From Sporomusa sp. (GTDB taxonomy: Bacteria > Bacillota_C > Negativicutes > Sporomusales > Sporomusaceae), in contig JAQSXM010000080.1 in NCBI GenBank assembly GCA_029256645.1, positions 1 through 10,877 of the forward strand: 10,877 bases of DNA, given 5' to 3'. Positions 6,208-10,877 of this stretch are shown one piece after another. The position numbers were made by a program, and so were the translations under genes. Position 1 is the first letter of the stretch, and each line of letters starts with the position of its first letter. The notes beneath the pieces are model-generated. The model was not told the origin of the DNA and did not search any database. It saw only the letters and a list, made by a program, of their open reading frames with translations.

Positions 6208-6845
6208 TTTTCCTTTAACCTCCCTATCACGGTAATTCCGCCTTTAACTCTGTCCCCCTTTTTAACAAGTATGTCTACTGTAGTTGGCACAATGAGTTCA
6301 GTACACGATCCAAATTTAATCAATCCATAACGGTCACCTTGCTTAAGTACACTACCAAGGGTGACCCAAGAAACAATACGCCGTGCCAGAATACCGGCAA
6401 TTTGCGTAACTAAAACACGCATCTGGCTATTTTCTAGACCAATAGCGTGACGTTCATTCTCGCAAGCTGCTGCTTCTTTATATGCAGGCTTAAATCTACC
6501 GCAAGTATATTGCTGAAACTTAATCTCACCATTAATCGGGCTACGATTGACATGCACATCAAACACAGATAAAAAAATTGTGACCTTGATACTCTTTTCA
6601 TTAAGAAACAGATCGTCGTACACCTCATTGACGCCCATTACTTTGCCATCGGCTGGTGATACGATCAATTTGTCGTCCACTGGCACATTACGTTTGGGAT
6701 TGCGGAAAAAGAAGGTAACAAAGGCCGTTAATACTCCGGGAATAATCGCCCAATATAAGCTTAAAGCTAAGGCAGAAATTATAGTGACTAGTCCAAGTAT
6801 AGCAATATAAATATATCCTTCTTTGACAACAGGAGTTTTTACCAT
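6204..6845 (-). CDS. psd: Phosphatidylserine decarboxylase proenzyme, short (PSD-A) type
   Basis: Membrane-associated pyruvoyl enzyme that decarboxylates phosphatidylserine to phosphatidylethanolamine. The 213-residue length fits the short PSD-A class. Hydrophobic segments at about 10-46 anchor it. SPADGKV (63-69) and SVFDVHVNRSP (93-103, with the catalytic His98) are conserved. The self-cleavage site is FGSC at 178-181, where cleavage between Gly179 and Ser180 would give a large beta and a small alpha chain carrying the pyruvoyl group. The ATG has GGGAGG seven bases upstream, and a second GAGGAGG stands further up the leader. The stop overlaps the pssA GTG. With pssA it makes the full route from CDP-diacylglycerol to phosphatidylethanolamine, transcribed from its own promoter at 6909-6937. 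Confidence 0.94.
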   Translation of the reverse strand: MVKTPVVKEGYIYIAILGLVTIISALALSLYWAIIPGVLTAFVTFFFRNPKRNVPVDDKLIVSPADGKVMGVNEVYDDLFLNEKSIKVTIFLSVFDVHVNRSPINGEIKFQQYTCGRFKPAYKEAAACENERHAIGLENSQMRVLVTQIAGILARRIVSWVTLGSVLKQGDRYGLIKFGSCTELIVPTTVDILVKKGDRVKGGITVIGRLKEK

Positions 6846-6908
6846 CTATCCACCTCCCTGTGAAAACCTCCTCTAAAAATTAAAACCAAAAAGCAAGCTC
6901 AGTATATC

Positions 6909-6937
6909 AGTATAATATACTTGGTTTACTTTGTCTA
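6909..6937 (-). promoter_or_regulatory. Promoter of psd-pssA
   Basis: On the minus strand TAGACA (6932-6937, five of six), a 17-base spacer and TATACT (6909-6914, five of six). The -35 overlaps the stop codon of tagA. The -10 lies within an inverted repeat, AGTATAT (6901-6907) and ATATACT (6915-6921), which might be an operator. Confidence 0.65.
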
Positions 6938-7663
6938 ACATTTTTTACCTAGCATGACTTTGACAGCAAAACGGGGCAAAGCCATCATTCTGATAACTCG
7001 CTGTGGCTGCAGGAGTAAGCGGAACAGCCATTCCAAGCTGATGCGTTGCATCCAGAGTGGTGCACGTTTAACCGCACCAGCCATTACGTCAAAAGTGCCA
7101 CCGACGCCCATACATACAGGGACGTTTAGTTTAGACAAGTTTCTCGCCAGCCACTTCTCCTGTTTAGGAACTCCTAATGCAGCTAATAAGATATCAGGTT
7201 TGGCAGCTCTAATTGATTCGATAATAGCTGGCTCATCCTGGTGTGTGAAAAAACCATCCCTTATACCGGTAATGATCAGGCCAGGATAACGTTCTATTGC
7301 AACCTTTTTTGCCTTTTCAATAATTGCAGTCTGGCTACCAAGCATAAAAACACGATAGCCGTGCTTAGCGGCATGGGCCAGCAGGTTTTGAGAGAGGTCG
7401 TAGCCAGCGACTCGCTCCGGCATAGTATATCCTTGATGCCGTGCCGCCCATACAACACCGGCACCATCAGGCACTACCAAAGCACATTGATTAAGGATGG
7501 CAGCTAATTCCTGATCTTCTTGTGCCAGCATAACCATCTCTGCGTTGGCGGTAGCGACTAAATGCGGTTTTTTTTCTGCAATAAACTGTTCGAGCTTGGC
7601 TTCTGCTTCCGACATAGTAACAATATCAATTAAAACACCTAGAACAGTTGCTTTAGTACTCAC
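6935..7663 (-). CDS. tagA: WecG/TagA/CpsF-family glycosyltransferase (GT26)
   Basis: Peripheral membrane enzyme that adds an N-acetylmannosamine-type sugar to undecaprenyl-diphosphate-N-acetylglucosamine, an early step of teichoic-acid-like, ECA-like or capsule glycans. It has 242 residues. TANAEM (38-43), PDGAGVVWA (65-73) and ERVAGYD (83-89) contain the positions that match the Thermoanaerobacter TagA base Asp65 and Arg83, here Asp66 and Arg84. GVPKQEKWL and GVGGTFDVMAG follow, and the C-terminal WMQRISLEWLFRLLLQPQR segment is the membrane-association appendage. The start is GTG; an in-frame stop lies just upstream and no other start keeps the conserved N-terminus, although AAGGAG is 13 bases away, unusually far. 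Its promoter lies in the tail of the penicillin-binding protein gene. The acceptor sugar and final polymer cannot be told from this window. Confidence 0.92.
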   Translation of the reverse strand: MSTKATVLGVLIDIVTMSEAEAKLEQFIAEKKPHLVATANAEMVMLAQEDQELAAILNQCALVVPDGAGVVWAARHQGYTMPERVAGYDLSQNLLAHAAKHGYRVFMLGSQTAIIEKAKKVAIERYPGLIITGIRDGFFTHQDEPAIIESIRAAKPDILLAALGVPKQEKWLARNLSKLNVPVCMGVGGTFDVMAGAVKRAPLWMQRISLEWLFRLLLQPQRVIRMMALPRFAVKVMLGKKC

Positions 7664-7676
7664 TGAGAAGTATTAA

Positions 7677-7682
7677 CTCCTT
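7677..7682 (-). promoter_or_regulatory. Distant ribosome binding site of tagA
   Basis: AAGGAG on the minus strand lies 13 bases before the GTG start at 7663, longer than the usual 5-9. An in-frame stop within this gap excludes an earlier start, so translation initiation may be inefficient. Confidence 0.55.
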
Positions 7683-7706
7683 AACTTTGTTTTACTATAC
7701 TAGCAC

Positions 7707-7735
7707 ATTGTACCACAAGTTTAAAATGACGGCAA
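7707..7735 (-). promoter_or_regulatory. Promoter of tagA, extended -10 type
   Basis: On the minus strand TTGCCG (7730-7735), a 17-base spacer and TACAAT (7707-7712, five of six) preceded by TGG, which gives an extended -10. The -35 lies inside the last codons of the penicillin-binding protein gene. Confidence 0.6.
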
Positions 7736-9697
7736 TCTCGACCACGGCCATTTCCAAAATGGCTGCTTACGTTCCTGCTGATTGGGTTGTTCTTTTGTGC
7801 CTGGTGTCAGCCAGGACTTAGAACGACTTTCAGGTAATGGTTGGGTTCCCTGGACAAAAGCACTATATTCGATTTCTTTACAGCCGCTTTCTGCCAGCTT
7901 ACCTGTGTTTGCACAGATCGGGATACCAGTAATTACATTAGCTGGAACCGGGAAATCAGTTGGCGGCGTATTTGCTACTATTTTGGAAACCATCTTACCC
8001 CATAACGCCGAAACCTCAGTACCAGAGATCCCTACAGGCTTACGGTTATCATTACCCACATAAATACCAACTAATATATCCGGAGTATACCCAATAAACC
8101 AGGCTGTTTCATAATTGTCAGTAGTACCTGTCTTGCCAGCGGCTGGGCGTCCAAGATTAGCTGGCGTCGCAGTACCAGCCTGGAGCACGCTTTGGAGCAT
8201 ATCTGTTAGAATATAAGCTGTTTCCGGCTTAAGTACCGATTGTTGGATTATCCTGCCTTCTTCAAGCACCTGGTCATTTTCATCAAGTACTTTAAGGATT
8301 GACACAGGTTTAGATAATACACCGCCATTCGCAAAGGCACTATATGCTGTCGTCAATTCCCACAAATTAGTTCCCTGAGTTAGACCTCCCAATGCGGAAG
8401 CCAAATTATTATCATCAGGTGTTAATGTTGTAATCCCTAAACTTTTAGCAAGTGCTAACGCTTGATCTATTCCTACCTGCTGTCCAAGTTTAACAGCAGC
8501 TACATTGACTGACAAGCGCAAAGCTTTTTTCATAGTAATAGGACCACGGTTCTTTTTATCATAGTTAACCGGTGAATACCCATTGATGTTAATGGGCTCA
8601 TCAACAATTATGGCATTAGCAGCCAAGCCCTGATTAAGGGCGGTTGCATACAAAAATGGTTTAAAGGCTGAACCAGGTTGGCGGACTTCTACGAATACGC
8701 GATTTATTTGACTTTCCTCATAACTACGCCCGCCTACCATCGCTTTAACATAACCAGTCTTGGGGTCAAGGGCCAGTACGGCTCCTTGTAGCTCACCTAA
8801 AGCCGCCTCAGCCGCTTGCTGCTGCTTTATGTCTAAAGTGGTATAGACTTTAAGACCGCCTTTATATACTCTATTGGCGCCATAGCGTCCAACCAATTCA
8901 TTAGCAACATAATCAAGAAAATAGGAAGCTTGTACCACCCGCTTTTTTTTGCCGGCAACTTTGATGGGCTCAGCTTTAGCCCGTTCGGCTTCCTGTTCTG
9001 TTACATAGCCTTCTTTAACCATCCCGGCTAGCACAACTGACCGGCGATCTAAGGCAGCCTTCATATCAATATAAGGTGAGTAGATGTTGGGACCACGCGG
9101 CAATCCTGCAAGCAAAGCGCTTTCAGATAATGACAGCTCTTTGGCATGTTTGCCAAAATACATTTGGGCAGCTGCCTCTACACCATAAGCTCCTTCACCG
9201 AAATAGATCTGATTTAAATAAGCTTGCATGATTTCTTGCTTAGAAAATTTGCGTTCAATAATTAAGGCCAGCAGCGCTTCTTTTACTTTCCGGATTAATG
9301 TTCGTTCTTGCGTAAGAAACATGTTTTTTGCCAGTTGCTGGGTTATGGTACTTCCGCCTTCCACAAGGCTACCTTGGCGGATATTAACCACAATGGCACG
9401 AATAATCCCGATTGGATCAATACCAATATGATTGTAAAATCGGGTGTCTTCATTTGCTATGATCGCCTGCTGAACATAGGGAGACATATTGTTAATTGTT
9501 ACTACAATTCGGTTTTCCTCAAACAACTTAGAAATTAGTTGACCGTTTATATCAAATACTTGAGTAGCAGCAACCAAATTTAAGTTATTTAGACTGTCAG
9601 TTCCTGGCAATCCTAAGAATGCATAACAAATATTAGCCGACATTGAAAATAAAACAACCATGACTGTGATTATAATAATTTTTTTTGGCATAGGCAT
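7721..9697 (-). CDS. Class A penicillin-binding protein, PBP1A family
   Basis: Bifunctional cell-wall enzyme that polymerises lipid II and cross-links the stem peptides outside the cytoplasmic membrane. It has 658 residues. Residues 7-28 form the signal anchor. The GT51 domain carries EDTRFYNH with catalytic Glu83, GGSTITQQLAKN (114-125), ERKFSKQEI and YLNQIYFGEGAYG. The transpeptidase has SxxK as Ser343-AF-Lys346, SVN at 396-398 and KTG at 522-524. All catalytic motifs are intact. The tail has paired cysteines (594, 606) in an ICANTGKLAESGC segment and ends in a basic, aromatic WKWPW stretch. Two ATGs are possible: 9697 is only three bases from AGAGGAG, while 9691 (two residues shorter) has nine and may be the true one. 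It is divergent from the deacetylase and upstream of tagA. Confidence 0.95.
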   Translation of the reverse strand: MPMPKKIIIITVMVVLFSMSANICYAFLGLPGTDSLNNLNLVAATQVFDINGQLISKLFEENRIVVTINNMSPYVQQAIIANEDTRFYNHIGIDPIGIIRAIVVNIRQGSLVEGGSTITQQLAKNMFLTQERTLIRKVKEALLALIIERKFSKQEIMQAYLNQIYFGEGAYGVEAAAQMYFGKHAKELSLSESALLAGLPRGPNIYSPYIDMKAALDRRSVVLAGMVKEGYVTEQEAERAKAEPIKVAGKKKRVVQASYFLDYVANELVGRYGANRVYKGGLKVYTTLDIKQQQAAEAALGELQGAVLALDPKTGYVKAMVGGRSYEESQINRVFVEVRQPGSAFKPFLYATALNQGLAANAIIVDEPININGYSPVNYDKKNRGPITMKKALRLSVNVAAVKLGQQVGIDQALALAKSLGITTLTPDDNNLASALGGLTQGTNLWELTTAYSAFANGGVLSKPVSILKVLDENDQVLEEGRIIQQSVLKPETAYILTDMLQSVLQAGTATPANLGRPAAGKTGTTDNYETAWFIGYTPDILVGIYVGNDNRKPVGISGTEVSALWGKMVSKIVANTPPTDFPVPANVITGIPICANTGKLAESGCKEIEYSAFVQGTQPLPESRSKSWLTPGTKEQPNQQERKQPFWKWPWSRLPSF

Positions 9698-9767
9698 ACA
9701 CTCCTCTTAGAATAGTATCCCCAAGGTACCTAAGTTTTACATGCAGGAATAGTGAATCTGCCCGGAG

Positions 9768-9797
9768 AATATACGAGATTTAGACAGTGTTTGTCAA
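9768..9797 (-). promoter_or_regulatory. Sigma-A promoter of the penicillin-binding protein gene
   Basis: On the minus strand a perfect TTGACA (9792-9797), an 18-base spacer and TATATT (9768-9773, five of six). The -35 forms one arm of a short dyad GACA-GTGTT-TGTC (9783-9795). The leader is about 65 bases. Confidence 0.7.
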
Positions 9798-9821
9798 ACT
9801 AGCGCTAACAGGAGCGACTAA

Positions 9822-10754
9822 ATGAAGCATAAATCATGGCTTTTTCAGGTAATATGCAGCTTAGGCGCTGTGTGTCTTACCATACTGGTAGCATCGCCGC
9901 TGGCATTGATTATCTCCGCTAATCTCAACTTTCCTGTACCGGTTTCAGGTTCACCCTTACATCAAGAATCTCAGCCGGACACTGTTGCGTATACTACCTC
10001 ACCAGGCACAATTACTGATGCTTACTACATGAATGAAAGCTTTGATAATCCGCCGATTTCAGGGAAGCCGGCCTATGATGTATTCACTGTGGAAGAAAGG
10101 CAGGCCCAAGGACTGGCATTGGAGGTTCCGAAGGTTACCCCGTACCATGCTGAAAAGGTAGTTTACCTTACTTTTGATGATGGTCCGGCACCGGAAAATA
10201 CTCCGTCTGTACTGGACATCCTGAAGCGTCATGGTATAAAGGCAACTTTCTTTGTAGTGGGAAATCAGGCTGAGAAGAATCCGGACATTTTACGCCGCAT
10301 ATATCAGGAAGGGCATGCTATTGGTAATCACTCTTACAACCATGTGTACCGTGAGTTATATCAATCACCTAACACTTATGTTTCTCAATTGCGCCATACT
10401 GATGAGATTATAAAACAAGTAATTAGTGTACGACCGCGTATCTCACGTGCGCCAGGCGGTTCTGCCGGTAGCTTTACCAAAGAATACTGGGACAACCTAA
10501 GTAAACTTGGCTATATTGAGGTTGGCTGGAATATCAGCTCTGGTGATGCTTCAAATGCAAAAGCCAAACAAATTTTGGGTAATATTGTTGCCCAAATGGA
10601 TAGCAGAAATTTATGGAGCCATGCAATTGTATTGCTGCATGATGGCCGTGGCCATGGCGAGACAGTAAAAGCCTTGCCTGATATCATTAAATTTTATCGA
10701 GACCGTCAATTTGAATTTCGGGTTGTTAGTTTTGAGACTCCTGCCCCTTGGTAA
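9822..10754 (+). CDS. Membrane-anchored polysaccharide (peptidoglycan or GlcNAc) deacetylase, NodB/CE4 domain
   Basis: Probable extracytoplasmic metal-dependent deacetylase acting on N-acetylated glycan in the envelope. Of 310 residues, 6-34 form a single uncleaved-looking hydrophobic anchor, 35-110 a low-complexity linker, and about 111-305 a NodB homology domain. The five CE4 motifs are present: TFDDGP (117-122) with base Asp119 and metal ligand Asp120, HSYNH with His170 and His174, RAPGGS (209-214), the GWNISSGD stretch ending at Asp242, and LLHDG with His273. The zinc triad Asp-His-His is therefore complete. The ATG has GGAG seven bases upstream. It is the only plus-strand gene; it diverges from the PBP gene and ends at a strong terminator. 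The substrate could be peptidoglycan GlcNAc or MurNAc, or an exopolysaccharide such as the product of the family 2 glycosyltransferase nearby. No clear plus-strand promoter was found in the 124-base gap. Confidence 0.92.
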   Translation: MKHKSWLFQVICSLGAVCLTILVASPLALIISANLNFPVPVSGSPLHQESQPDTVAYTTSPGTITDAYYMNESFDNPPISGKPAYDVFTVEERQAQGLALEVPKVTPYHAEKVVYLTFDDGPAPENTPSVLDILKRHGIKATFFVVGNQAEKNPDILRRIYQEGHAIGNHSYNHVYRELYQSPNTYVSQLRHTDEIIKQVISVRPRISRAPGGSAGSFTKEYWDNLSKLGYIEVGWNISSGDASNAKAKQILGNIVAQMDSRNLWSHAIVLLHDGRGHGETVKALPDIIKFYRDRQFEFRVVSFETPAPW

Positions 10755-10759
10755 TGAGT

Positions 10760-10793
10760 AAAATGCTTTGGACGTTGGTCCAAAGCATTTTTT
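10760..10793. terminator. Terminator shared by the deacetylase gene and guaB
   Basis: A 14-bp perfect stem (AAAATGCTTTGGAC with its complement) has a four-base GTTG loop, and a U6 run on the plus strand begins in the stem (10788-10793). It begins six bases after the deacetylase stop. On the minus strand it follows the guaB stop by one base with a UUUU end, so it probably stops converging transcription from both sides. Confidence 0.9.
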
Positions 10794-10794
10794 A

Positions 10795-10877
10795 TTAAAC
10801 ACTATAGTTAGGCGACTCTTTCGTTATGCTGATATCGTGTGGATGACTTTCTTTTAAACCGGCACCAGTGATACGGA
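10795..10877 (-). CDS. guaB: IMP dehydrogenase, C-terminal end only
   Basis: The last 26 codons of a minus-strand gene that enters from the right edge. The translation RITGAGLKESHPHDISITKE followed by SPNYSV is the very conserved C-terminus of bacterial IMP dehydrogenase, which oxidises IMP to XMP in GMP synthesis; the end forms part of the potassium-binding and flap-adjacent region. Only 83 bases are visible, so intactness and regulation cannot be judged. It converges on the deacetylase gene and shares its terminator. Confidence 0.88.
   Translation of the reverse strand, partial: RITGAGLKESHPHDISITKESPNYSV

Noticed and set aside
6954..7507. Two plus-strand frames (111 and 88 codons) antisense to tagA
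   Set aside because: Both sit entirely over a strongly supported gene and have no recognisable domain.
9747..9773. Sporulation sigma-G-like promoter (GAATA and GAATATA) for the deacetylase
   Set aside because: The spacing of 15 bases and the mismatches in the -10 element are too far from consensus to claim.
1..10877. Defence system, CRISPR array, insertion sequence or phage remnant
   Set aside because: No repeat-spacer pattern, transposase, integrase, attachment site or toxin-antitoxin pair was seen; the genes are housekeeping and envelope genes with intact motifs.

Overview
The window reads as an ordinary chromosomal segment of a Bacillota bacterium, most likely a member of the Negativicutes (Sporomusa/Pelosinus-like). 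This placement is inference. It rests on strong GGAGG-type ribosome binding sites, TTG and GTG starts, a PpaX-type phosphatase and a TIGR04086-type membrane protein (Bacillota traits), together with a phosphatidylethanolamine pathway (psd-pssA) and a TagA/WecG glycosyltransferase next to envelope genes. No mobile element, CRISPR array, tRNA or rRNA was seen. Coding density is high and no stretch over 300 bases lacks a gene.

All genes but one lie on the minus strand, so transcription runs from right to left. From the right: the 3' end of guaB (IMP dehydrogenase) converges on a polysaccharide deacetylase gene, the only plus-strand gene, with a strong shared hairpin terminator between them. The deacetylase diverges from a class A penicillin-binding protein across a 124-base intergenic region. 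Then, leftward, come tagA/wecG, psd, pssA (psd and pssA overlap by 4 bases) and a processive family 2 glycosyltransferase. The block 4.1-10.75 kb is therefore an envelope cluster: peptidoglycan polymerisation, glycan modification, undecaprenyl-linked glycan synthesis, phosphatidylethanolamine synthesis and probable exopolysaccharide synthesis. It is divided by internal promoters rather than forming one tight operon.

A terminator after the glycosyltransferase separates this block from queD-queE-surE and a small membrane protein gene: two early steps of 7-deazaguanine (queuosine) synthesis, a survival-type nucleotidase and an integral membrane protein of unknown role. Next comes a leader region with a perfect intrinsic terminator, then ppaX (pyrophosphatase-type HAD) and a purine nucleoside phosphorylase of the MTAP family that runs off the left edge.

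I found no clearly new multi-gene system. The most unusual sequence object is a perfect 38-bp palindrome centred on the predicted transcription start of the glycosyltransferase gene. Next in interest are a terminator placed inside the ppaX leader downstream of a candidate promoter (possible attenuation), and an Asn-x-Ala base-recognition motif in the MTAP-family enzyme that points to 6-oxopurine substrates rather than methylthioadenosine.
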